64,000 bases of DNA, taken from positions 24,126,840 to 24,190,839 of the forward strand of contig NC_059077.1 in assembly GCF_020497125.1 (NCBI RefSeq), written 5' to 3'. This DNA comes from Mauremys mutica. Taxonomy: Eukaryota; Chordata; Testudines; Geoemydidae. The notes below the pieces were generated by a model. It did no database searches. It was not told the DNA's origin and saw only the letters and a list, made by a program, of their open reading frames with translations. Positions 23,021-33,699 of the stretch are shown piece by piece (position 1 is the stretch's first letter; each line of letters starts with the position of its first letter). A program made the translations under genes and the position numbers.

Positions 23021-23777
23021 TCATTCATAAGACTGGGTTAACAATAGTGCGTTGGTGACTGAGAGATGCAAATTTATATTCCAGATTACTCTATATGATT
23101 TACAAGAGACAGAGACCAAGATTTCCAAAATTAGGATATAAATTAAGATCCTAAATAAAACTGTTACTTACCTGTAGAGTAACTGTTGTTCTTCAAGATG
23201 CATTGTGCACAAATAGATTCCACTACAGGTATAAGTGTGCCCAATGCACTTGAGTTGGAGACTTTTGCCAACAGTACCACTGGACTATCAGGCGAGGGCA
23301 TAAAAGGGGAACGGCTGCCACCTCCCTCTCTGTTCCTTCACACCGCTGTATGTAATGTCCAAAGTAGGTGAGTGGATCATGGAATGTGTATGTGCACAAC
23401 AGCTCTTGAAGAATAGTTACTGTACAGGCAAATAATGTTTTTTTCTCCTTCAAGTGATTGTGCACATGTATCAGGAATAGAAGCCTTTTCCTCTCTGTTG
23501 GTGAGGAACTTCTATCACTCCCAATTCTAGAACAGATTGTAGTTCTTGAAGTAATACAGTCTCGTGAGAAGTGTCCCTGAAAAGGGATGAAGGGGGGTGG
23601 AGAAAGGGAAGGAGGTAAATTGGATAATAGATCCCTCCTTCACTGTACTGAGCACCCACTTGTCTGACATCATGCTTTCCCAAGCACAGTGAAAGAAGGA
23701 CAGGCATGATCCAAAGGGAGCAAATAGAGTTGGTGTGTTGTCCTTGACCAAGAAGTCAAAATGACTGCTTGGAAGAT

Positions 23778-23908
23778 AACAAGGAGTCTGGTGGCACCTT
23801 AAAGACTAACCGATTTATTTGAGCATAAGCTTTTGTGGGTAAAAAACCTCACTTCTTCAGATGCATTTTCTTGTTTTGTGGCTACAGACTAACACGGCTA
23901 CCCCCTGA
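23778..23908. mobile_element. PLE-tail insertion (second subfamily) with 12-bp duplication
   Basis: The insert starts with the inverted tail (aaggagtctggtggcacctt, aaagactaac, gagcataagctttt) and ends with a forward terminal piece (tggctacagactaacacggc, taccccctgat). It is flanked by tgcttggaagat at 23766-23777 and 23909-23920. The two halves have opposite orientation, as in the other copies. Confidence 0.85.
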
Positions 23909-25830
23909 TGCTTGGAAGATGAAACTGTCTGGTAAGAAGGGCCTCCTTCCGATGAAGATGGCTGGAGACAAAGAGATCTTGACTCTCTCTTAGAGGCATA
24001 TTGTGACTTCTGTTGGAAATAGGGTTTGGAGTAAGACTGGGGCCTAAACAGTTTCCTCTTTGTAACCGGATTATAAACTCTTAAAGTACTATGCAAGAGT
24101 CCTTCAGTGTGCACACAGCGTCATCTGATTCAGCAGAAAACAGTACAGAACCCTCCAAAGGTAAGTCCTCTATTGTGTTCTGAAGCTCCCCTGGAATGCC
24201 AGAAGGCCACAGCCAGGAAGAATGCTGCATGACGACTGCAGTGGCTACAGAACACAAAGCTGTATCAGTGGTATGGCTGCCTGAAGGGATGTACAAGCCA
24301 TGAGATGCTCCTCAGAAATCAGAGCTAGAAACTATTCTTTATATTCCTCTCGCAACCTGTCAGCAAATTTGGAGATTGCAAAGTAATTAATAAAGTAATA
24401 TTTTGACAAAAGAGCCCAATAGTTAGTGAGTTTCATTTGAAGAATGATGGTGGAATAAACCATTTGTATGTATAACTCCAGCTTCTTAATTTCCTTATCC
24501 TTGGGAGCAACCTTAGGATGAGATTGACTGGAATAGTCATTAGCAGCTGTGATCACCAAAGAATCATCAACTGGATGAATAAAGAAAGTCAAAATCAGGA
24601 GGAACTTTGTATCATCTGTTCACTTGCTTTGCCAAAGGAAGTCTAAAGGCCAGAGTCTGCCAGAGAGTTTTCACTAGCTGTAGCAAGGCTTCAGTGATGG
24701 GACAACTCTTCCTGGTGCGGGAGACTGTAAAATATCTAGGAGAGTATGTGGATTCTTTTGCACAAGTTCTGCCTGCATCCCTAAAGAAGAGGCCACCTTC
24801 TTCATGAGGTCCCAAAAGACTTTGAAGTCCTCCAGGAAGAGATGGGGTAAAGGGGAGGGCAGGACTCTGAAGTGATTGCCTTATCTAGTGAAGATGGAGA
24901 AACATGGGGAGGAAGATCTAACGGCTCCTCCGTTAATTCCTCCTCCTCCTCTTCCACAGGTCCAGCTCAGTGGACTAAAGGATAGTAGCAGGATACCAAG
25001 CAGAAGTTTCCCTCAGTGAGGAAGTAGGAGACTTCCTCCTAGAGTGTGACTGTGATGGAGGTCTACAATCTCTTGGAGAAGCCCAAGACCAGTAAGTCCT
25101 GGAGGATACTGCACGAGCTAAGCCATCCACAGTGGGAGACCCCATGCTAGGATTTCCTTATAGAAAGATCAGTGCTGATCTTGGGGTCTTGTAGTGGTAA
25201 AAGACCTGTAAGATGATCTAAACAACCTTGAAGGTGTGACAGGCTCCTCTTTCAGAGTTGGAAGAAGAAACAAACTTCCTCAGAGTATGGAGGAGCAGTT
25301 CCCCTTGATGTTCTACATGACCCAAGTATAGACACACATTAAGGTCCAAAGGAAGTAAGGGTTTGGGTGGAGGGAACGCAGACAAAATGATCGGTGCCAG
25401 CCTAATTGGTTGGAGAAATGACTAACAGATGGAGCCAAGGGTGCCATCTCTCCAACCAATTAGACTTCAAGCTCATCAGCATCAGAATGCCTGCATTGTT
25501 TTGAGGAAGCTGACAGGAAAGATGAAGCGTGACATTTGTCACTAGACTGACATTTTGAATCAGAAGGAGCTGGAGGGGCACTTCTGTTTGATTCTGAGTC
25601 CCCTGCCTCACAATAAGAGCTCAATTCTAATTTCTAATACCAGACACATCACCTCTTTTATGAGGTGAACCCTCTATTTTTCGGTTGTGGTGCTTAGGAG
25701 GTACAATAGAGCATCTGTCTCTCATATGGCCCTCCCCAAGACAAATCAAGCAGCAATTCCGCTTACCTGTGACAAGGATGACAGCCCTGCATGTGGCATA
25801 GAGCTTATAACCTGGGAATTTTTTCCCCAC
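23857..25830 (-). pseudogene. DIRS copy 2b gag-like region, broken
   Basis: The minus-strand frame opens near 25830 with KKFPGYKLYATCR and NCCLICLGEGHMRDRCSIVP. The C-x2-C...H-x4-C pattern is the knuckle-like segment (CLRCLGEAH-like) of vertebrate DIRS gag proteins. Further left, broken frames run to a basic, Gln/Arg/Ser-rich tail (23860-24110, KRKLFRPQSYSKPYFQQKSQ), typical of the gag C-terminus. There are many stops. It ends where RT begins at 23760. Confidence 0.65.
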
Positions 25831-25921
25831 ACTGAAGTCCTCCAGGCTAGCTACTAAAACTGCAACTTTCTAGCTAACTATACCACTAACCACTGCTAAC
25901 TATATACTAAAAGTTTTAGAG

Positions 25922-26384
25922 CAGTGGTCCCCAACCTTTTTGGCTGGCGGGCGCCAGCCGAAGGACCACTGCGGCGGTGGAGCACCCGCCGAAATTCCAC
26001 TGAATTTCGGCGACGCCTCTCGATGACGTCGCTTGCTGTCGACAAGCGGCGTCATCGAGAGGCATCCCTGCTGAAATTCAGGAGCGACACCTCTCGATGA
26101 CGTCACTTGTCGACGGCAAGCAGCGTCAGCGAGAGACATCCCCGCCGAAATTCGGGGACGACACCTCTTGATGACGTCACTTGACGGCAAGCGGCGTCAG
26201 CGAGAGGCGTCCCTGCCGAAATTCGGGAGCGACGCCTCTCGATGACATCACTTGTCAGCGACAAGCGTCGTCAAAGAGAGGCGTCCCCGCCAAAATGCCG
26301 CTGCGGCATTTCGGCGGGTGCTCTCCCGGAGGCCAGGACTCGGGCACATTAAGATGCGCCCGCGGGCACCACGTTGGGGACCCG
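25922..26384. mobile_element. hAT MITE with four tandem hairpin units
   Basis: The left end is cagtggtccccaacctttt and the right end cacgttggggacccg. The flanking 8-bp duplication ttttagag is perfect (25914-25921, 26385-26392). The interior consists of four units starting at about 26011, 26085, 26159 and 26230 (spacing 74, 74, 71 bp). Each has the form cctctcgatgacgtc...gacggcgtcatcgagagg, a hairpin. No coding capacity. A one-unit relative is at 37290. Confidence 0.9.
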
Positions 26385-26629
26385 TTTTAGAGACACTAGT
26401 TAACTGAAGCAAATGCTACAGGGGCTCCACTTCTCATCACAGGCATAGGAAGGAGCTGAGAGGTAGGTGGCAGACACACACCTTTTATGCCCTCACCTGA
26501 GAGCAGAAAGAGAACTGAGACACATAGTCGACCTAGTTGTACTGCTGGCAAAAGTCTCCAACTTGAGTGCATTGGATGCACACACATCTGCAGTGGAATG
26601 CAGATGTGCACAGTCATTCTAAGGAAAAC

Positions 26630-26822
26630 TATGTTTAAGCACCTGCCTGATTTTCAACAGGAACTTGGGTGCTTGGCATTTTTGAAAAAAATCAGACAAG
26701 TGTCTAAACATGGATTTAAATGCCTAACTTTAGACTCCTATTTTTTAAAATCTTGGTCTTCAACTTTAACTCCATATGGCCTTGTCTAGCCTAGAGATGT
26801 TGGTCTGGTCCTGCAGTTAATT
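26630..26822. other. Spacer, no firm feature
   Basis: Short intronic stretch. The words attttcaacaggaacttggg and taaatgcctaactttagact suggest an old interspersed repeat, not placed. Confidence 0.4.
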
Positions 26823-27807
26823 TACTCCTGGGGGAATTCTGCACCACTGCACATGTGCAGAATTCATGTGTCTGTCCCCGCCCCACCCAGAAAATACATT
26901 CTGCTGGAGATGCGCTGCAATTACACCTTTTGCCCACCATAGGCTGCTGTGGTGCCAGAAGAGAGGGTAGCTGGCTCAGGGTCAGAGCAGTCAGCTGTGG
27001 AGAAGGAGAAGGAGAAGCTGCTTTCCTCACAGCAAGGGCCAAGTGAGGAGGCCCAGGATATGGGACGGACAGACTGAATGGGGCACATGAGGCTGCTGGA
27101 GGGGGTCACAGGAGCTAGTGGGGTGACAGAATTGAACCAGGGGCTGAGTGGGAGGGGGGGTGCAGGGCCAAATGAGGATGGGGGTGGAGGGTGGCTGAGT
27201 GGGGGTGCAGGCCACATGGGAATAGGGGGAGGAACAGTAGTTACGTGGGGGTGCAGGGACACACAGGGACAGGGACAAATGTGTCTGACTGCATGAGGGA
27301 GGCTCCCCAAGTCCCTAACAATCCCTCCCTCTCACTGCCCCCTCCCCCCCAAAAAAACAAACAAACGAAAACCTGTTCCATACTTCTCCCACTGACACCC
27401 AACAACCCTCCAGGTTCACTCCCAGGCTCCTTCCCAGCAATTACTTGCCTCTCCCTCAGGTCCTCCATTACCTCTGATCTCCAGGAGCCTTTGCACTGCT
27501 TCTGAGGGGTATGGGAAATACATTTCTTTATTGTAGTTTAAATGAATTACTACTCAACGTTCTGTATTAATGTGTCTAGTAAGGAATCTATTTGTCAAAA
27601 AACATTTCCTGAATCTTTTTTGTCGTCTTTATTGCTACAGACATACTTGCTGACAGCTATCTTGAAGTAAATTACCAAAATAATTGAAAATGACATGACT
27701 ATATGGTGTTATTTTGACAAATAAAATGTGCAGAATTTTAAAATATTGTGCACAGAATTTTTTTATTATTATTATTTAAAAAAAACCACAGAATTCCCCC
27801 AGGAGTA
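26823..27807. mobile_element. 985-bp inverted-repeat DNA element (tactcctgggggaattctg)
   Basis: The ends tactcctgggggaattctg and cagaattcccccaggagta are perfect inverted repeats. Near-identical 7-bp flanks (GTTAATT and GTTAATC) suggest a 7-8-bp target duplication, as for hAT. The interior is GC-rich on the left and AT-rich on the right, without a transposase. A relative is at 62881. Confidence 0.85.
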
Positions 27808-28380
27808 GTTAATCGACACAATTAACTTGAGTTTACATGATTGCACGTGTAAATCTAGACACTAAACATTTGTTCATGGACAAATATTTGTTCCTGGTTC
27901 CATGGCTGGGAACAAACTTGTGTCCTCTGGAAAAGCATTTGTGGATTGTTTAGATCATGTACAATTCTATTATCTTGAGTCACCTGTCAATTAACTCGCA
28001 TTACAAAAAGACCAAGAACTCTAGCCTAGGAAAAGCCCAACAGCAGTCAGGAGACTTTCAGGAAGCAAGAAATATTCTCACCTTGACACAACAGTAGTTA
28101 ATCTCCATTCATCAAGTGTATACTTGCTTTTTGCTTTGGAGCCAGTATGGGATTCAAATGATGATATTAGACTCACATGAACATGGATGGAAAGAGCTAC
28201 TGACTATAGCTATAAGTAAAAACACATCTGCTTCATAATACTGTTCACCTTAATAATGGCAGCAGTTTAGTCTGATAACTAAAATTGCACACTGTGTAAT
28301 AACTGTACTCTAGGTAGTATGTAAAGTACTGTGGTTTATGTTAAGTAGAGAGACTGCTTTCCCAAATGTGTTGTTCTTAC
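27808..28380. other. Intron 4, nothing recognised
   Basis: Sequence up to exon 4 with no recognised repeat. Confidence 0.5.
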
Positions 28381-28462
28381 CTTTCTGGATCAGTATTTAC
28401 TCCAATAACTGGTTTAAATCTGTCAAAGACTTTACTAGCTGCCAGCAACATTGTACCATCAC
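28381..28462 (-). CDS. NADK2: NADK2 coding exon 4: GGDGT motif
   Basis: The exon is 82 bp, with acceptor tttag and donor gtaaga. It completes the GGDGT motif (residues 216-220, with catalytic Asp218 by family analogy) and encodes DGTMLLAASKVFDRFKPVIG, then VNTDPE. Both GGDGT and NTDP are signature motifs of NAD kinases, and both are intact here. It leaves AG, which joins the A of exon 5 to make Arg244. Confidence 0.94.
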
Positions 28463-30262
28463 CTAAAGAAAAACAGCATAAAGAACAGCTGATTACTTTT
28501 ACTTAAGAATTTAAGTATTCCAAACTAAACTGAGTGTCATATACAGACATTAACGTTGCAATCGTATTTTTAATGTTTTTATACAGGCAGTAGGTTAAAT
28601 AGGTTGCACAAAAATAGAACAGTGAATTGTTCTTCTGCACTGAAAACATTTGTCTGGCCTTCAAACGGAATGTTGGGTACTGCCACGACATTAAATGAAT
28701 TCAGAATTGCAGTGAAAATCCAAGGTTTATAAGAAGCACAATGGAGAAGCACTGAAAGCACCACTTATCTGATGCTTGGACAACATATTTTGCATTGGCA
28801 AATCTTAGATTAGCATCTGTGGAGGTTTTTATATGTTAACGAAAATTGGAATTTAAGAAAAGCCAAACTTCTAGGCTACCTTTTCTAAGAAAAAGAGGCT
28901 GTTAATTATTTAGCAGAACTACAACCAATATGAGAGGGGAGAATAAGGTACATCTGTAATACAATTCCTAACATCCATCATGCACTTCAGAAATAGTATC
29001 TGGGTTTTAGTTCTGCTTCAACTGTACATGATGTTCTCTTTTTAAATTATGGCTTCCAGTTGTTTATTATCCAACAGACGTCTTGGATGTTTCCCTAATA
29101 ACAGGGCTTTAAAAATCCACCACTCAGGTCAAGTAGGAATCTTTCTTTTAAGCTCTCATTTGAAAATATATATTAAATTTCTAGCCCTCATGTTTGTAAA
29201 GAGGATCTTCCAAACGTGAGCAAGTGTGAATATAGACCCAAGAATACACTGCAAACAGCTCCAGTATCTTTCCTGATAATTATAGTTTTTCCAACAAAGT
29301 AAAAAACAGAACTGTGTATGCAGCTTTGAAACTGATAAGAATCAGGTCAATTTCTCTGTTGCTACTTTAGAAAGCAATAAGCAGCAGCACAGGTGAGTAG
29401 TGGAGCTATCACTAGGGAGGACCACCAAAAGTCAGAGGCTAACGGAAGGAGAAAAAGTAATAGACGTTCCCTCAAAAGCAGCAACCAGGAAAGAGGTAGA
29501 GCAGCAGAGACCAGAGCCCCCTTGCAGAAACAAAGAAATTCTGCATGGATGAAGAAGAGAGACTGTTCTTCCCAGCTTGCAGGAGAGGGGATTTGGAGGC
29601 CTTTAAATTTGTCAAAAACCTACTATGCAAAGGCTAACACCAAAGATGAAACCCATAAGAAGCATCTAGGGACAACTACTTGGAAAGAATCCCAACAACT
29701 GACAGGGTATATGTTTTGCCCTGGGACCCCCTCTTTATGATCAGTCTTTGAATTAGTGGGGTTAGTCTTCTGGTGACTATTTTAGTTCAATGATCAAGCT
29801 AACTGGATGAATGTGAGTGTGAGCAAGAGATCTGGTTTAGGGGGAAAGCGAAAGTAGTGGGAGAAAAATAAATTGCTCATCTTTATTACCACAGACACCT
29901 AAGCATGACAGAGTCTCTAGCAGAACATACTGTTTGCTTTTTACACAAGTTGAGCATTTATTCAATTCTACAATTTACATATTTCATGTTGTATCACACA
30001 AACTTCCCCAAAGCCACTAAGTATTTGTGTTCACTTCCTAAAAATCTAAACTTAAAGCAAGAGGGAAAAGAGGGTAAGTGGGCCAAGTCATTTAATTATG
30101 CTCTGATTTACTTTTACCAAATTAATTATAGCAGATATACTTTCAATATAAATGGGTATACTTTCTTATGAGTGAAGCATTTTAATTCTCCATACTACTT
30201 CAAACACATGTATTAAAATTTACTTAAATCCAAGACCCCTTTCCCCAGGCACAAGTTAATAC
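28463..30262. other. Intron 3, nothing firm
   Basis: 1.8 kb without a recognised exon or repeat end. A 115-codon plus-strand frame at 29393-29740 (Lys/Arg/Ser/Thr-rich) has no motif I recognise and no sign of selection that can be judged here. Confidence 0.5.
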
Positions 30263-30351
30263 CTCCTGCTGATATAACAGCATCTGCCCATCGAACTGTG
30301 TCTTCATCATATTCTCGGCGTTTAACAAGACGGACCTCGATCTGCTCATTC
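30263..30351 (-). CDS. NADK2: NADK2 coding exon 3
   Basis: The exon is 89 bp. It is preceded by a pyrimidine-rich tract and ttttag, and followed by gtatta. It encodes residues 188-216, ending VRWADAVISAG. It contributes the first glycine of the NAD-kinase GGDGT motif; the second glycine codon is split G|GT across the exon 3/4 junction. This motif binds phosphates of NAD and ATP and is the hallmark of the family. The donor gtatta is weaker than the others but keeps the frame. Confidence 0.93.
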
Positions 30352-31311
30352 CTAAAAGATACAGAGAGAGTTTGACAAGGAACCACATAGCATACTAATT
30401 CAAGCTTTCAGGGGAATACGAAGTGCAGTTTTTTAAGTTAAAATTATATTTAGTTTATGAATATGGTTGGTCAATATACTCTGACATGGTCTACATAATA
30501 TGAACTAGTACCACACAGTTAATATAATGAGTTAGCTATTATCCTGGGGGGAGTAAGTATAAAATAGTTAAAAGACTTAAAATGCCTTGTGTATGAAAGG
30601 CTAGGTACACAACATTTTAATTAAATCAGTTTTGTGAAAGGTATTTCGCTAAGTTGTTCCACTGTTGTACACAATCACTAACATTTATGTCATTTGTTTG
30701 CCCTAGCCAGAAACTTCATGCACTAGATACACCTGGTCTAACCAGAAGTCACCGCCTTCTTTATTCAAACTCTTCCTTTAAAAACCCTCACTTCAGCGTT
30801 CATGTTTAAAAGGGACTATCTCCATTTACTACAATTTGACTTCTGATCAACCAATGTACTGTACATTTAAAGTGTTATCATCTTATTTACTTTACAGGTC
30901 CTGGGGCCAGGCTGCACTATACACTATACACCTGTGATCTATGTACATCATAATCTCAGTCTAATTACTCCATATGGAGTAATAGATCAAGTTAATAAAG
31001 AATCTAAAGAAACAGATCTCATGGGTAGAGCAGGAAGAGGACAACATGCTACAGACCTGGTAGGAATGGTCTTTGAAACCAATGTGACAAGGCAGCCAGC
31101 CAGTCAACATCACCAGTGCAAACAGCTTGAGTGAGCAAGGGTTTGTGATATAGGATGCAAGATCTTGTAAAATAATACAGTATAGACCTTGAAATCAGAC
31201 ATTCCCAGACTTCAGGGACATTTGGTCACCCCAGATATATTTAGTGAAAAATTATTTTAGTCTGTCACAAACCAAACTTCTCCAGGCCATCACTAATCTG
31301 TATGCTCTTAC
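30352..31311. other. Intron 2
   Basis: No exon. It contains one copy of the 91-bp repeat pair (30927-31017) listed separately. Confidence 0.5.
30927..31017 (+). repeat. Dispersed 91-bp repeat, copy A
   Basis: This stretch (cctgtgatctatgtacatca ... aataaagaatctaaagaaac) closely matches 33604-33694 in the same orientation. The only large difference is around the middle (catatggagtaatag against catgcagtctaacag). Not tied to a known family by me. Confidence 0.75.
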
Positions 31312-31400
31312 CGTAAACTGTCTACAACATGCTCCACATTTTTTGTATGAATATAATGTCGCTCCAGTAGTCCACCGTAGTTAGATCCCTTCAATGCAAG
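31312..31400 (-). CDS. NADK2: NADK2 coding exon 2
   Basis: The exon is 89 bp. It follows the acceptor ctacag and ends with the donor gtaaga. It is read in phase 0 and leaves two bases (CG), which join the G of exon 3 to make Arg. It encodes residues 158-186, including LKGSNYGGLLERHYIHTKNV. This is the helical segment ahead of the nucleotide-binding core, where the human protein has nearly the same residues. No stop or frameshift is present. Confidence 0.93.
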
Positions 31401-32049
31401 CTGTAGAAGACAAAGTGACTTTGAAGCAGCCAATCATTATAGAGAATGCTATTAGATAAAGTAAACAGAAAATGAACACATGCTGATTTAAAGTACTAAT
31501 TTAAGACTAACAAACCAGAATGCATTTGAGAATTAGGATTATGATTATCAGTTAAATCCAAAGAGAGTTCAAATGAATATTGTGCTATAAAACCTGTCTG
31601 CAGAACAGGAGGAAAGGGCAAAAAACAAGAAAAAAAACTCTGAAACAATCCTGTTCTATACAGCTGATAATTATATTATTTTTGGCATGGCTAGCCAAAA
31701 GGAGATAATATTCTTCAAGCTATGTTTGAGATAAGAACAAAGTTGCCTAACAGAGTTATAAACAACATTCTCTCCTGTATAAAAATGTGCAGTCTTAAAA
31801 AACAAACAGCTTTTGAAATTTGTCCCTGGGACCCATAGCAGATTTTCTAAACAATCTGTACCAAACACAAGATAAAGTAAATAGTTAACAGTTTATTCTA
31901 GCATCACTCTCTCCTTGAAAAGCAGCTAAGGGATTTATTAAGGAGCATCTCTTTTCAGTACCCTTTGAAGAACTGTTCAGATATTTAATACTACAGAGGA
32001 ATGCACCCAGCTGCAAGGAAGGGTGGTCTTGTGATGAAGAACCAGGATT
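31401..32049. other. Intron 1 end next to exon 2, nothing recognised
   Basis: No repeat end or exon recognised. Confidence 0.5.
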
Positions 32050-32103
32050 CAAGACATCAAGTTCAATTCCCAGCTTTGTCACAGACTTCCCATGTGATCT
32101 TGG

Positions 32104-33133
32104 TGTGACGCTCTGTACCTTGGGGGAACACCCTGTACCCCCATGTTAATCCTTATGATTGTGTGGTATCCAATGCAAAGTTTGTCATGTCAGGCGTCTT
32201 CGGAAGACTCATGATGCACTGAACATTGTTGTTATAGGTTGTAATTTCATGTATATAGTTATGAGGCTGAAAATGTGTCCTCATGGCTTAAAACAAGCCC
32301 AGGCAAAACTCTCCAGGAGCAGAGGGGCAGTTCACACCTCATCAAGACATGTATGGGACAAACCCAGCCCAGCCTCACAGGAACAAAGGACACTAGACTA
32401 GGCAGCAACAAAGGATCTGTTGGACTCTCAAATGAGTCATCTCCCTTCCCTTGGTCAGTCTGGGATTACAATGAGCTAACGCTCACCTGACTTTGGGGGG
32501 GGGCACAAAGTCAAGAGAGAAGAAAGAACATGATAAAAGGGAGAGATGTTTGCCATGCTCTGTCTTCCACCTCCATCTACAGACACCAGCACCAAGCGAC
32601 TGAAGCACTGATCCAAGGGGAGAGCCTGGCTGAAGGGCAACCAGCCAGCTTGTGGTGAGAAGCATCTAAGTTTGTAAAGGCACTGAAAGTGTTACGATCA
32701 GCTTAGAATGCATTTTGCTTTTATTTTTGTAGTTAATAAATTTGTTTATTCTACCTGAAGCAGTGTGTTTGCTTTGAAGCATGTCAGAGACTCCCCTTGG
32801 GATAACAAGCCTGGTACATATCAATTTCTTTGTTAAATTGACAAACTCATATAAGCTTGCAGTGTCCAGCGGGCATAACTGGACACTGCAAGATGGAGGT
32901 TCCTAAGGTTGTGTCTGGGACCAGAGATAGTGGCTAGTGTCATTTGGTTGCACAATCCAAGCCGCGGCTGGCCAAAAGTGCTCACTCACGTAGCTGGGAG
33001 CAGCTTACATGGTAGAGGCTGTGCATGAACAGTCCGGGAGTGGGGGTTCTCACAGAAGAGCATGGCTCCCAGAGTTGAGGATTGAAGTGACCTAGCAGAT
33101 CACCGGTCCAGATAACACCAGGGGAACGTCACA
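32104..33133 (+). mobile_element. Solo LTR, 1,030 bp
   Basis: It begins TGTGACG and ends CGTCACA, with the 5-bp duplication cttgg on both sides (32099-32103, 33134-33138). The interior has a TATA-like tgataaaag at about 32531 and a polyadenylation signal in gttaataaattt at about 32733. No coding interior is left, so it is the product of LTR-LTR recombination. The family (ERV or Ty3/gypsy-like) cannot be settled from the LTR alone. A perfect hairpin follows the polyA signal. Confidence 0.9.
32856..32892. repeat. Perfect 14-bp-arm hairpin within the LTR
   Basis: Arms cttgcagtgtccag (32856-32869) and ctggacactgcaag (32879-32892) are exact inverted repeats around a 9-base loop. It lies about 120 bp after the AATAAA, in the likely R/U5 region of the LTR transcript. 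Confidence 0.9.
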
Positions 33134-33603
33134 CTTGGGCATATCAGTTCATCTGTGTCTCTGTTTTTCCAACTGTAAAATTAGTATACCACAATTTTTC
33201 CCCTTCACCCTTTATCTTATTTCTTTGTGGCAGGGCCTGTCATTGTGTGTTCGTACAGTCTCTAGCACAATGGGACCCAAAAATCCAGACTGGTGCCTCT
33301 AAGCACTATAATAAAAATTAATAGTAATTTCTGTCAAGACCCAATATGGTACCTGTCATTCACTGTCTCCCTACACATTTGATGGCTACAGAACTCAACC
33401 TACACTTCACCGTGTGGTATGATATTCCTTACCTCCCCTATGAAAGCACATCTGAAGACCCACTGCATAGTTAAAGCAGCCAATTACTACAGAGTGTAAT
33501 ATTTTATAAATGCAAAAGTGTCAAACAGTGATTTGGTGGCATTACTCTAAATAATTACCTTTCTGTCTAAAAATTAATCAAGCGGAAACTAATATTGTGA
33601 CAT

Positions 33604-33694
33604 GTACACTTGTGATCTATTTACATCATAATCTCAGTCTAATTACTCCATGCAGTCTAACAGCTCAAGTTAATAAAGAATCTAAAGAAACAGG
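33604..33694 (+). repeat. Dispersed 91-bp repeat, copy B
   Basis: Partner of 30927-31017, 2.7 kb away across exon 2, same orientation. Both copies end in gaatctaaagaaacag and then diverge. Confidence 0.75.
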
Positions 33695-33699
33695 AAGCT

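Larger units (their letters stand above)
19660..23130 (-). mobile_element. DIRS-type retroelement copy 2a (RT to recombinase, no gag)
   Basis: On the minus strand, right to left: RT (about 23020-22490), RNase H (about 22100-21010), recombinase (about 20760-20038) and an inverted terminus (19670-19985, in which ggagttctttgagatgtgtcc and its near-inverse acacatctcgaagaactcca lie 240 bp apart). No gag and no right terminus are seen, so it is 5'-truncated relative to its own sense. A CR1 end is inserted in the RT. Multiple stops. It abuts copy 2b. Confidence 0.8.
23165..26625 (-). mobile_element. DIRS-type copy 2b: gag only, with long inverted termini
   Basis: The left part 23190-23370 (ccaatgcacttgagttggag, acttttgcc, gagggcataaaagg) is inverted at about 26420-26610 (ggcaaaagtctccaacttga, gtgcattgg), giving termini of nearly 200 bp. 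Between them on the minus strand lie gag (about 25830-23860) and just the first part of the RT (23760-23471, ELQSVLELGVIEVP). RNase H and recombinase are missing, so it is an internally deleted, non-autonomous DIRS. A PLE insertion (23778) and a hAT MITE (25922) sit inside. Confidence 0.8.
32050..33330 (+). repeat. MIR-like repeat split by a solo LTR
   Basis: The left part (caagttcaattcccagcttt, gtcacagacttcccatgtga) and right part (cttgggcatatcagttcatc, tctgtaaaatt-like, gtacagtctctagcacaatg) are the two halves of one MIR-like SINE/LINE tail. They are interrupted precisely by the LTR at 32104-33133. Confidence 0.7.

Noticed and set aside
26011..26300. Regularly spaced repeat units resembling a CRISPR array
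   Set aside because: Units are 71-74 bp and wholly similar, with no unique spacers; they sit between hAT termini with an 8-bp duplication. It is a MITE interior.
29393..29740. 115-codon basic plus-strand frame in intron 3
   Set aside because: No homology recognised, on the opposite strand to the gene, and no supporting signals; insufficient for a call.
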